NCBI RefSeq assembly: GCF_964340395.1 | Contig: NC_135563.1 | Location: forward strand, 23,700,309-23,764,308 | Direction of reading: 5' to 3' | Length of the DNA stretch: 64,000 bases | DNA from: Glandiceps talaboti | Taxonomy: Eukaryota; Hemichordata; Enteropneusta; Spengelidae | In this document: positions 1 to 21,560 of the stretch, one piece after another | How positions within the stretch are numbered: position 1 is the stretch's first letter | Layout of the letters: every line of letters starts with the position of its first letter | The notes under the pieces: generated by a model | Told to the model about the DNA's origin: nothing | Seen by the model: only the letters and a program-made list of their open reading frames with translations | Databases searched by the model: none | Program-made: the position numbers and the translations under genes

Positions 1-390
1 TTAATCATATTGCCAAGAAAACTCAACAACGCCTTTATTTCCTTCGACGTCTAAAGGTTATATTAACAAAGTTATTTTAATGAAATTCTACCGGGCTATC
101 ATTGAGAGTGTCCTTACATTTTCCATTACAGTCTGGTATGATAGTACCATCCAAAGATCATAGGACAGCAGCTAAGATCATTGGCGATGAACTCCCATCC
201 TTAGAGTTTCTTTTTACAGTCCGCACTACTAGGAAGTCAAAGTCTATCATCAGTGACATTTATCACCTGGCTCACCTGTTGTTTGACATGTTACCATTCG
301 GTACACGTTATAGATCTTTGAAAACCAAAACCAATCGTTTCAAAAACAGTTTTTATCCAACAGATGTTCGTATTGTAAATGAGTCATAAT
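1..390 (+). pseudogene. Non-LTR retrotransposon reverse transcriptase C-terminus, decayed
   Basis: Three short segments in shifting frames read as the end of a jockey/CR1-style retrotransposon ORF2. One (from base 3) reads AKKTQQRLYFLRRLK, the next (from base 80) MKFYRAIIESVLTFSITVWY, and the last (from about 165) KDHRTAAKIIGDELPSLE, followed by a typical Arg/Lys-rich NRFKNSFYP tail and a stop at 387-389. These blocks are characteristic of the region after the RT thumb in animal LINEs. At least two frameshifts and an in-frame stop separate them, so this is a dead copy. It continues past the left edge of the window. Family-level assignment is inference. Confidence 0.75.
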
Positions 391-1166
<776 letters not shown>

Positions 1167-1171
1167 TTTAG

Positions 1172-10598
<9,427 letters not shown>

Positions 10599-12060
10599 AC
10601 AATACATTCCCGTGTAAACAAGAGATAAGTTTGTTTATTTCCAATTACCATTGACAATAAATGGTGCCTTACTGGTTTTTAATAGCCAAGAAGAGGAGCT
10701 GCTGCATTTTTCAATGTATCAGATGATGGCCCAGAGATCTGAAGTAGCGGGATGTTTCAGGCACATGTTTTGTCACTATAGTTCATATTTGCTTTAGTTA
10801 TATTTTATAACACATTACTGTTGCATACGCTTCAGTGATTGGTTTAGACCATGTCACACTGTATGAACCATAGTTTCTCATACAGTGGGCACCACCCATT
10901 TTGTATAGGGCACTAGTACTAGTACAGGAGCCCTGCGGATTGTTATTGTGAAATGGCCATGGCAAGTCTGGAGTCTGTCAAATGCGGTTCGAATGTGTCA
11001 CATGCCATGACAAGACTTTGAGGAAGAACTTCAATTACTTGTTGATGCCAAGGATATCAAAAAAGAAAAAAAGGGAAATTGATCGAAAAGAACAGATCTA
11101 AAAGAAATTTGTGGTTGAACTTTGTTCAGGGGGTCAATGATTAGTATGTGAGAGCTCGATGGAGGGACGGTTATTGAATTATATAAAATGCCTATGAATG
11201 TGATCAGTAATTAAAAAAAACAACCAACGACCCATTTACATGTATTCCCTACCCATATTCGGACACTATAAGATGTCATAATACCCTCACTGCTGTTATG
11301 TAGCATATAAGCTTATATTCCCACCCTTGGCTTTCAGAATTGGGAAATACTTGCTTCAGGACAGCCCTCGGGCTAATGTATGTCTCTTCCATTCTATAAA
11401 ATTGTATATGTGTTTTCAGTTCTTTGATTATTGGAATGTATAATTCCATCAGGCAATTTTCTCATTTTTTATGTTTTAAGGATTACAATCAATTGAAATA
11501 ACAGTGCATGTTGAGAAAAGACTGCTTAAAGTGGAAACCAATTATGCATTAGTTTAAATTCAATTACGAGAGTTTTTTTCAGCCATTTTCCGTCGACAAT
11601 TTCATGAACAATTTGCAACTTTTGTTTATTGATGGAATATTTCCTTAAGTTTTTAACATATTGCATTTATCTATCTAAGCTATAACTGCTTATAAACTTT
11701 TGTATATATGGCTACATAGCACCGTGAGTACTTCATTCTATTTACTTCTTTAATATATATACATTAGATACTTCTCTTCTATTCAAATAATATTACGTTT
11801 GCAGTGATACTTGCTATTCGTTCATAGTAATACCTTTCTTTCTTTTCTTTCTTTCACAGTTTATGGATTATTCTACGTTTGATTGTTGCGTAGTAATAAT
11901 TTTGAATTCCGAATTTATACTATAGAAAATGACAACTCTTTAAAAGTAGTTATTTTGTAGGAACGAATATGTATTTGAATAAATAGACATTGTGCAGCAC
12001 TAAGTAATTGCTAGTATTTCTTATTCACACTGGAGCTCTGATGGAACCAGACAATTGCAA
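10599..12060. other. 3' flank of receptor gene, no gene seen
   Basis: Contains a possible AATAAA poly(A) signal for the receptor gene at 10656-10661. The rest is unique AT-rich sequence with short runs such as TTTC near 11838. No exon was recognised. Confidence 0.5.
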
Positions 12061-12066
12061 TAGAGA

Positions 12067-12443
12067 TATACAGTCCGTTTCAAGTTACTGTTCACCAGCT
12101 CTGTTTGATACAACCACACAGAAACCGGTGCATGAGAAACTGCACATACTACACTTTAAGATAGCAAGATTGAATTAATACAGTTTCTTGAGACATTCTG
12201 TCTAACTTAAATGAACTATCTGCCACGGTGTAAGATTAGGCATCAAATGCAGATGTCAAAACAGTGGCACCTGCGTACCTTTGTCTAGTTGCAGTTCATT
12301 TAAATGGGTTATTTCATAAGAGACAAAATGTAGCAAAAAATTGCGATCTTGCTAACTTCCTGTCGAATATGCAGTTTCTTATTGGTTTCCGCGTATTTGG
12401 ATCAAACAGAGCCGGTGAACGGTAACCTGAAATGAGCTGTATA
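12067..12443. mobile_element. Mariner-type fold-back MITE
   Basis: A 377-bp element whose two halves are imperfect reverse complements. The left end reads TATACAGTCCGTTTCAAGTT and the right end, reverse complemented, TATACAGCTCATTTCAGGTT. Similarity continues inward for over 100 bases through CTGTTTGAT, GAAACTGCA and TAGCAAGAT. CAGT-like ends bounded by TA fit the Tc1/mariner superfamily. There is no transposase, so it is a non-autonomous copy. Confidence 0.8.
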
Positions 12444-13840
12444 ACATCAATCATTGTAAAAATACCAACTCTTTTACGGCACTTTCCAAGAGAGTTGCGT
12501 CAGCGGAAAACATGCCCTGGCTTGTGATAGCTCCTCCACTGACTGATGAAGGTACTCTGTATGTAACGACGTCGTACCATTTGAACATATTGTAAGTATA
12601 TGTAAAGGTGGACATTGGACACTAACTTGTACAATATCTAAATAACGATCACCTATGCAATATCAAAGCTAAACATACAGAAGCCAGGTAACCTGAAATA
12701 GAACTTGGTCCGACTAACAAAAATATTACTAACATTGCTATATTTTATCGTCTGGAGGGACAACTAGAACAATTTAAACCATAGACCCTTTCGTGTAGGA
12801 TCTATGTTTAAACACAGAAATTTTTACATTTTAATCATTTTCAGTGAACATGTATGTGTGCTTCATCTAAAGATTGCTCAGTCAAGGAAAATGTAGCTGC
12901 AACGTCTATAAGATTTTTGTTGTGAACACGATAAAATGCAGCTATGTATTGTAAGATTTTTGTTGTGCCAGACGATATGATGTAGCAAACTTTATAAGAT
13001 TTTTATCGAGCAAAACTATAAAATATAGCAATGGTAGTAAGACTTTTATGTAAAGCCGGACGACGTTTTGTTTTGAGGTCAACTGGTTTCGAGTGCAATA
13101 CGAAATTCATGTTCAATTTTAATTCCTTGGAAAACGGGCAGTTTAAAAGATGTCATTAAACTGTGTAGTGTTAGCTTATATTTTAATCTGAAATACGTTT
13201 AGGCATTTGACAACAAGTTATCACTAGACTGTAGATAGCAGTTAAACATTCCATAGATAATGACGTACTCATTTCTCACACTTATCACTTATACTCGTCT
13301 TTACACGATTTACACAAATCAAATATCCCCAAAGATAACTGTCGTACTTATACGCAGGTAGCCAATAGTTTAACTGGATATCCTGTTTTTAGGATGAGTC
13401 ACCTTTTACAGTCAATTAAATCGAAGGTTTGGCATGGCAGGTACTTTGACTGTACTTGAAAAGAAATTGTACAAAGTCAATGACGCGGTATAAAACCTTT
13501 ATTTTTATTCATTTGAGACATCACTGATCTGTTATTCCGGGTAAGTATATTCCCTCTGGGTATTCGCTGTAAAAGTGTTAATCTTTATGATTGCCCGCAC
13601 GTCATCAATCAGCCCCTTAAGACCCTTTGTGAATCAACAAACGGTCGTAACCATCGACTTGAATCGATCCGGAAACGTCTCGTCCAAAATAACTCTCAGT
13701 TTGTAAGTAATGTGCGTGTTTTCGTCTATTGGGGTCACCATCTATGTGGTGTTTTCCTGTGATCAGCTGTGATAATACATGCTTGTCAACGTCAACGTCA
13801 ACGTTAACGACGTATACTACGGTTATGCAAACACTGTGTA
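12444..13840. other. Intergenic, nothing recognised
   Basis: Unique AT-rich sequence between the mariner-type MITE and the TAGCTCTGG hairpin element. It contains repeated phrases ending TAAGATTTTT near 12910-13000. No coding exon could be supported. Confidence 0.4.
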
Positions 13841-13845
13841 CAAGT

Positions 13846-13945
13846 TAGCTCTGGATATATACGCTCCAAGAACTCCGACACATCTCCGTCCTGGAGGTGA
13901 AGAGAGACGTGTCGGAGTTTTTAAAGCACATATATCCCAGAGATA
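13846..13945. mobile_element. Short inverted-repeat element, TAGCTCTGG family (copy 1)
   Basis: Imperfect 38-bp arms: the left begins TAGCTCTGGATATATACGCT and contains CTCCGACAC; the right carries GTGTCGGAG and ATATATCCCAGAGA. The same design, with closely related sequence, recurs at 42749-42835, so this is a dispersed MITE-like family rather than a chance hairpin. Confidence 0.75.
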
Positions 13946-14188
13946 CATATACCAGTTCATTGTAGAGACGCTACATTTACCTTTCACTTGATTACTCAGC
14001 CCTTACCACGATTGTTATCCAATGTTACTTTCTCAGGAATTCACATTTAAAACACTTGATCTAAGTATCATACGTGTTCAATTATAGCTTATATATATAG
14101 TCTATTGCGATGCATTTTACAAGTAAACGAGCTTTCTTTTTCTTGTGAATAATTTATAGATCCCTCAATGGAAGTCATATTGACGTCG

Positions 14189-14326
14189 TTCGTTTAATCC
14201 TCTCTGAGTCCTATAATCAATTTTTAATGCATGATATTAACATCTGGTGTTGCATCTTCGTTTAATCCTCTCTGAGTCCTATAATCAATTTTTAATGCAT
14301 GATATTAACATCTGGTGTTGCATCTT
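14189..14326. repeat. 75-bp tandem duplication
   Basis: A segment beginning CGTTTAATCCTCTCTGAGTC and ending CATCTGGTGTTGCATCTT is present twice head to tail, almost identical. Confidence 0.93.
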
Positions 14327-14434
14327 CAATACACTTTAATCCGTTGACTGATATTATCTTGAGATACTAACGACTGGGAATTTACAATTCTTCGGAGATG
14401 CATCAGACATGCCATCCCTGAGGTTAGGAATTCA

Positions 14435-14920
14435 CAAGTTATTCTGATACTGAGTTCACTGGTTATTCTGATACTGAATTCACAAGTTACTCTGACACTG
14501 AATTCACAAGTTACTCTGATAATGAATTCAAAAGTTATTCCGATATTGAATTCACAAGTTATTCCGATACTGAATTCACTGGTTATTCTGATACTGAACT
14601 CACAAGTTATTCCGATACTGAATTCACAAGTTATTCTGATACTGAATTCATTGGTTATTCTGATACTGGATTCACTGGTTATTCTGATACTGTCAAGGGA
14701 ATTCACCAGTTATTCTGATACTGTCATGGGAATTCACCAGTTATTCTGATACTGTCATGGGAATTCACCAGTTATTCTGATACTGTCATGGGAATTCACT
14801 GGTTATTCTGATACTGTCAAGGGAATTCACCAGTTATTCTGATACTGTCAAGGGAATTCACCAGTTATTCTGATACTGTCAAGGGAATATAATTCACCAG
14901 TTATTCTGATACTGTGGGTA
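14435..14920. repeat. 24-bp then 31-bp minisatellite
   Basis: The first half is a 24-bp unit, TTATTCTGATACTGAATTCA plus CAAG or CTGG. From about 14685 the unit lengthens to about 31 bp by inclusion of GTCATGGGAATTCACCAG. The second array looks derived from the first. Short open frames on both strands are repeat artefacts. Confidence 0.95.
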
Positions 14921-15021
14921 GGCAGACTGATTAAAGATATATATATAACTAAGCTGGCTTTCAGCTTTAGGACTTTATGGTGCCTACATGACAGTAGATA
15001 AACACTCCTTAGTATTACGAG

Positions 15022-15770
15022 ATAGTAAAGTTTGAAGTCATGATGTAGGCAATAGTAAAGTTTGAAGTCATGATGTAGGCAATAGTAAAGTTTGAAGTCA
15101 TGATGTAGGCAATAGTAAAGTTTGAAGTCATGATGTAGGCAATAGTAAAGTTTGAAGTCATGATGTAGGAGATAGTAAAGTTTGAAGTCATGATGTAGAA
15201 GATAGTAAAGTTTGAAGTCATGATGTAGGAGATAGTAAAGTTTGAAGTCATGATGTAGGCAATAGTAAAGTTTGAAGTCATGGTGTAGGAGATAGTAAAG
15301 TTTGAAGTCATGATGTAGGAGATAGTAAAGTTTGAAGTCATGATGTAGGCGATAGTGAAGTTTGAAGTCATGGTGTAAAAGATAGTAAAGTTTGAAGTCA
15401 TGATGTAGGATATAGTAAAGTTTGAAGTCATGATGTAGGCAATAGTAAAGTTTGAAGTCATGATGTAGGAGATAGTAAAGTTTGAAGTCATGATGTAGGC
15501 AATAGTAAAGTTTGAAGTCATTGTGTAGGAGATAGTAAAGTTTGAAGTCATGATGTAGGCGATAGTAAAGTTTGAAGTCATGATGTAGGCGATAGTAAAG
15601 TTTGAAGTCGTGGTGTAGAAGATAGTAAAGTTTGAAGTCATGGTGTAGGAGATAGTAAAGTTTGAAGTCATGGTGTAGGAGATAGTAAAGTTTGAAGTCA
15701 TGATGTAGGAGATAGTAAAGTTTGAAGTCATGGTGTAGGAGATAGTAAAGTTTGAAGTCGTGGTGTAGGA
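15022..15770. repeat. 30-bp minisatellite, about 25 copies
   Basis: Highly regular 30-bp unit: GATAGTAAAGTTTGAAGTCA plus TGATGTAGGA. Variation is confined to a few positions. Because the unit is a multiple of three and lacks stops in two reverse frames, it gives reverse-strand repeats LHHDFKLYYL and MTSNFTISYI. These look like translations of satellite DNA, not a protein. Confidence 0.97.
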
Positions 15771-15780
15771 ACTGCTTCAA

Positions 15781-16418
15781 GGATGCGCCTTCTTGATTTT
15801 AACTGAGAATGGGTTTGTGTTGGAACAAAGTATAATAGCAAAGGTTTAAAATGTTTATTTTAAGGGTGTATATTACTAATGCTGGCTTAATACTAGTATC
15901 AATGTAACTCACTATTACGTCACTAGCTATATATTTATTATTCACAACTATCTCAACTTCTTTACCCTCTATGACTGTTGTTTCCTTTGCGGTATTAAGT
16001 TGAGTTGATTTCTCCACAACTATATACATATATCTTTGTCTTGGTAATAATACAATTGGTGACCTCAATTAACACGTCTATGAAAATACAATCCCCTGAG
16101 TATTTGTAAAGTGTGTCTTATTTATTTCTAAAAGTGAATAAATATGGTCTTCTTGAATCATAATGACAATGCAAATAAATCTGGTATCCCTACGAGAATC
16201 ACAAGATATTGTATATTGAGGTACGGATGCCAGCCTTGAGGCAAACAAATAAATCAAATATTCCTACGAGCATCTTATATTATCTCAAAATAATATGTTG
16301 TATCTCCATGTCAACATACAGAATGATGTGATCATCACATCCCTTCGGCAAAATTGAGGATATCATTTTTAGCACAACTGAACTGATAAGGTTCAGTATT
16401 GCTATAGGCATGACAAAG

Positions 16419-16471
<53 letters not shown>

Positions 16472-17050
16472 GGATGTGTGGATGTGTGTGTGGATGTGTG
16501 TAAACAACTTAAAGTCAAAAGCAGCTGGACCGATTGCCATATTTGGTGGGTGTATTACCTTTGGTGTGTAGTTGGGAAATGTTCTAATCAATATGGTCTT
16601 ACCACCGGTGTGTGATTTGGGTCAAATAATGTGATTTTTGGTCAATAAACTTTAACTCAAAAACTACAGGGCAGATCGGTCTGAAATTTGGTGGGAACAT
16701 TCTTTAGGGTGTTAAGATTAAGAATTGTTCACGACGTGTTGATCCCATTAGTGCTATGCAAATTAGGGCTAAAAATGTGTCTTTTTTGGAAAATTCCTCA
16801 ACACTCTCGTCTACTACTATTTCACTTCTTTTCTGTTTAAAGTAATATTCCTTTTTGTGCAATCAACTTTGATTTCAATCCTCTTTTCACACTTGCTACG
16901 TATTAATGAAATCAGAAAATTCTAGTATTTAGTATAGCGTACTAACACTAAAGCTTTTACAAACTAGTTTCACCTTGATCATTTGTCTCAACTGGCATTC
17001 TATTCTGTCTGTCAACAGTAGTATTTTCTATTGTCACCCAGTAGTACAAT
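15781..17050. other. Intergenic with a (CTGT)n microsatellite
   Basis: Unique AT-rich sequence containing about 14 CTGT units at 16420-16470 followed by short GGATGTGTG repeats. No gene recognised. Confidence 0.6.
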
Positions 17051-17054
17051 TTGT

Positions 17055-17585
17055 CTGTTAACCATCATATCAGTATATTCTACCTGTCAACCTGCAATAT
17101 ATCATGCCAGTCACCCAGTTGTATATTCTGTTAACCTGCTGCAGCATACAATTTGCCTCTCAACCAGGAGTATATTCTAAATGTCAACTCGCTGTATATT
17201 CTGCCTGTCAATCTGCTGTGTCTTCTGCCTGTCAACCAGTAGTATATCCTGTCTGTCAACCTGCAGTATGTCCTGCATGTCAACCCGCAATAAATTCTAC
17301 CTGTCAACATGTAGTAAATTTTGTCTATCAACAAGCTGTCTGTCAAACTGCTGTATGTGCATTCTGCCCGTCAACCCACTGTCAACCTGCAGTGCGTTCT
17401 GGCTGTCAACTCACTGTATATTCTGTCTGTCGATCCACTGTAGTACATTTTGCCTATCACCAAGTTATACATTTTGTCTGTTAAGAAACTGTATATTCTG
17501 TTTGTCAACCAGCCGTATATTCGACCTACCAAGCAGTACATAGTATATGTATCTGTCAATATAATTTACTGTCAACCAGTATTAT
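17055..17585. repeat. Irregular repeat of about 24 bp (CTGTCAACC...)
   Basis: Some twenty diverged copies of a unit like ATTCTGCCTGTCAACCTGCA plus GTAT, of varying length. It gives Cys-rich or Tyr-rich short open frames on both strands that are not supported as genes. Confidence 0.85.
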
Positions 17586-17589
17586 ATAC

Positions 17590-19060
17590 CATTTCTGTTT
17601 CTCAAACAACTGAGCATCATTTGGTTATACATGACATTATACATAAGAGTATTTTCTTCAAATTTTATGCATCATGCCTTCTTGTTACTGCGAACTTGAT
17701 TTTAATATTGATCAACAGCATATTTGTCGAGGATTGTACATTGTGACAGTCATACCTGTCAGCAATCTTTGTACAAAGCAATCCATGTTCTGTACCCGTC
17801 ACATGACAATCTGACATATTTATTACTATTTTTATCTGCAGCCATTGTCTGTTTAGGTATGTATTATGAAGAAAATCCTTCATCATTACTAGTATACTAC
17901 ACGGAATTATATGCACAAGCAATTGGCAAGGGATCCCCAGGCACAGTTTCCCTGTATGGATTGCGATTGCCTTTGAACTACCATAGAAAAAATTCTGAAT
18001 TCCTTAAAATAAATATCTCAGACTGAATTCTTGTCATTGCACAACGGATTTGTAAAGATAACATCACCCCATAAAGATTACAAACATGAATAAAAAATAA
18101 AGCTTTTATTTTTTAAAATCTTTTCGTGAACAGGGGCTCTCAAGAACCATTCTTTTCGACTCAATGGATTACTTTGTCATGCGGACAAAATCTGAATTCC
18201 TCCCACTTTACATTTAAGTCACATGACGGATTTGTATAACAGTTCACATCATCACATAAAGATATCTAACATGAATGAAAAATTAAAAGATTTTTTTTTT
18301 CAAAACCTCGTATGAGTGTTTTATATATTTACTTTTATTCTGACAACTCAGTTGTATAATTTAAAAGACACTTTCAAATATAATGGAATTAGTTGAGAAG
18401 CAACAAATTAAAATTGCTGTCTTAATCTACAAAATCGTTCTATCATTGTTAAACCTGCACTGGCTGCAACTAAGACAATCAATATAACCAAAGATATATT
18501 CACTAAAAATTGGTTAATTATTTATATTAAAAAGTAGAAGACATTTTGTATCTATTATTATCAACTGGTCAAAACCAAGGGGTATCCTAACTGATTTTTG
18601 GATATTTTTTTTTTAAATTTTCGCTCGTTCTTCCAAGTGTTGCCTTTGGTAATCTTATTCATTTCCTCTCAGCCAGGGAAAATATTAGTGTTCGGCATGG
18701 ACTATATTTAATGTCGCGCGGGTGGGCGATTGATGGTACTGATATGGCGGCAGCCGTGATGATGGATGCAGATGACATTGATCACAAATGAGTCTGGGAA
18801 ATGAGTATGCGCTATTCTCATTCAGGGTTGACTTTGAAGCATGCTAACTATGCATATATCACTATTATAGCACAGTTAGTGTGATGTCTAGACCAATCAG
18901 ATCTCGTGATTTGCACCATCAATATACTCACTTGCAAGCCAAGTTGCCTTGGCCAAAAAATATGGAATTGTATCCTCATCGTTCTAGATCACAATTTCTA
19001 CTTCATTGCATGGAAGTATCTCCCATGATACTTACATGATCACTGGTTGTCATGGAAGTA
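17590..19060. other. Intergenic, no gene supported
   Basis: A 100-aa forward open frame (17724-18026) has no recognisable domain. Near 18715-18790 a locally CpG-richer stretch contains a 15-codon frame starting MAAAVMMDADD and ending at a stop; no continuation was found. Confidence 0.4.
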
Positions 19061-19063
19061 TTA

Positions 19064-20009
19064 GGGAGCCTTCAGTGATTACAAGGGGAGGGGGAATCAA
19101 GTCGGTCCGTGGCATAAAATGTGACCCTTCCCCTTGTCTGTTGTGCTAAAAAGTGACCCTCCCTCAATTTCTTTCCTCTAAAACATGACCCTCCACTTGT
19201 TAAAATATGTCAATGAAATTTTTTTAGCACCGTCTCCCTGTGGCATGGTTGTTAGGGCAGTAAGATCCTACCACATTGATCATTTTTAAAGGCATTTGTT
19301 GTTTCCCACTATTACCACCACAGTGAGTTTGTGTTTGTATTAAATCAAAGCCTGTTTTTGGATCTAATTGGCTGAGCTGAAGGCCACAACTCCTAAAGGC
19401 TAGATTGAGTTTATAACTGACAACCTCAGGACCAAGGTCAACATCTCCACTCCACCATATTATCCCCAATATCTTGCCATGCCATGCTGCTACCCTTTTC
19501 TACTGTGAGACCTACTCCTGTCCTCACACCACAACTAACAGTTAATTCAAATCATTTCACTGATATGTTGTGATATTACTTTACAATGGTGGCAGCGATG
19601 GACAGGTATATGGTAGCAGTAGGGTTTGAAATGGTGGAAGTGATGGTATGTGGTAGCAGTAGGATTTGGAATGGTTGAAGTGATGGTATGTGGTAGCAGT
19701 AGGATTTGGAATGGTGGAAGTGATGGTATATGGTAGCAGTAGGATTTGGAATGGTGGATTAAGTGATGGTATGTGGTAGCAGTAGGAGTTGGAATGGTGG
19801 AAGTGATGGTATATGGTAGCAGTAGGAGTTGCAACGGTGGCAGAGGTGGGATCTTGTCAAATGCACAAAATAATTCATAGGTAGATAAAAAATGGATTCA
19901 AAGTAAAATGTGACCCTTCCCTAATTTCCATTTTCTACCTCCCCAAGTAAACAGTGGCCCACCCCCTAATTCCCCCCGGCCCTCCCCCTTGTAATTTCTG
20001 AAGGCTCCC
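19064..20009. mobile_element. Non-autonomous PIF/Harbinger-like element
   Basis: Terminal inverted repeats of about 30 bp: the left begins GGGAGCCTTCAGTGATTACA and the right ends with the complement CTTGTAATTTCTGAAGGCTCCC. A TTA triplet sits immediately outside each end (19061-19063 and 20010-20012). TTA/TAA target duplications are typical of the PIF/Harbinger superfamily. The interior repeats phrases such as AAATGTGACCCTTCC and carries its own minisatellite. No transposase was found. Confidence 0.7.
19590..19850. repeat. About 40-bp minisatellite inside the Harbinger-like element
   Basis: Six to seven copies of a unit like GTGGTAGCAGTAGGATTTGG plus AATGGTGGAAGTGATGGTAT. It is nested within 19064-20009, so it either travelled with the element or expanded after insertion. 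Confidence 0.93.
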
Positions 20010-21560
20010 TTATTTCCATGATTCTGTGGTGCTCAAAGCACAAGTCATTATATTTAAAATCGCCACAACTGTTTTTCATTGTGGGGCATAATTATATTAT
20101 TCCCAAACATTTTCATCGTTCAGCCGGAATATATTAGTAACCCAAGGCTTCTGTCATGAATACTTGTTTTTCAACTCTCTATGACAATGTCCCATAGGCC
20201 ACTCTTATTTGCAATGGCTGAATCAAGAAAAACATATCAGAATAACATCTAAATACATTTATATTAAAATGGTAATATGAATGAGAAATAGGTATTTATT
20301 TTGGATTTTGAATCAAAACATTTCATAACGTTTTCCAGAAGTGAATTCAGCAGAGTTGAATTGCTTCATACGTACAATAAAAAACTTTTTACAGATTTTT
20401 GCAACATGTTGCTATTATTTCCAAACAAAGACTTGGTCTCTATTGTTTCACACTGTTTATTATGAGTAAAAATATAGTACAAATACTAGTTTCCAAAATC
20501 AAACACAATATCCTATCCCATTAGGTGGTAAACACTATACTTTCAAATTACTACTATCTTAATATCGACACATACCTTCAATGGCATTTGAATTCTTCAT
20601 CTGGTGTGATTAACACAGTTCAAGGTGCAATACAGTTTCCTCTGAATGTTCATACAACGTATACTGAATTATGCCATCAAATGCTTTCTATATCATGCAG
20701 GTTTGAGTTCTACTAATATTACATGGTGATGAAGTATGTGTCACTTATTAAGGTAGAACATTTCGTTTTAACGTGCAGCAAAAACTACCGACAAATCTCC
20801 TGAGAAATAACAAAATAAAATAAAATGAAATGAAGAAATAAAATTACTGGAAAGATTCAACTCTATCACTCTTTTGTAACTCTCAGGGGTTTTGTCATAT
20901 AAACTGAATACCTAAATTGGAAGTCTAATTACCTGACTCCGAGAGAGAGGGAGAGAATTCTGACTTCCAAGCATACGATGGAGTTTTAGTATTCATATAC
21001 TGTAATACGTTTGAGTTCTGGTTTAAGGCTGTACAAAGAATTAAATACATGGTAAACCAAACAGAGCTTAAGGCATAATCCTCGCTATAAGTCAATGTCA
21101 TTCACTCAATTTTCAACCACTATCACTTTTCCTTTGAGGACAGTAACTCATGTAGTGTTTGGTTCTATGCTATGCAGAAGTCAGGACATCACCTTGTCCC
21201 TGTCAAGTACACAGGAAAGGTATATATGAGTCAAAGTAGATATGATTTTTATATAAAGTATGACATTTTTAAAAGATGTCTAGTATTACTCATTTCCTTC
21301 AATAAATACCACATCTAGGTCAATGTCCATGTATTGCACTAGTGTATTTCATTCACCTCATGGCATTTTGTGTTTCTGGACAGACAATGGTATTATTTTA
21401 CAAATATTTTTTATGAATCATTGAGTGGAATCTAACTGATTTGAAGTAATATGTCATGTTTTCCTCAAAAAAGAATGTCTTACTATTTGCACAGGAACAA
21501 ACGACTATACAATTGTGGGTAAATGAGAACAAACTGTCTCTTGTAGTCGAAAGGTAGGAG
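20010..21560. other. Intergenic, nothing recognised
   Basis: Unique AT-rich sequence between the Harbinger-like element and the 37-bp array. Short open frames only. Confidence 0.4.

Noticed and set aside
14848-15780. 310-aa reverse frame of LHHDFKLYYL repeats
   Set aside because: A 30-bp satellite without stops in two reverse frames. A second frame over the same DNA is equally open.
17104-17543. Cys-rich open frames resembling a secreted cysteine-rich peptide
   Set aside because: They are translations of the irregular CTGTCAACC repeat, seen in several frames on both strands. No signal peptide or stable cysteine spacing.
17724-18026. 100-aa forward frame with a hydrophobic stretch
   Set aside because: No homology recognised, no splice partners, and it is surrounded by repeat-derived sequence.
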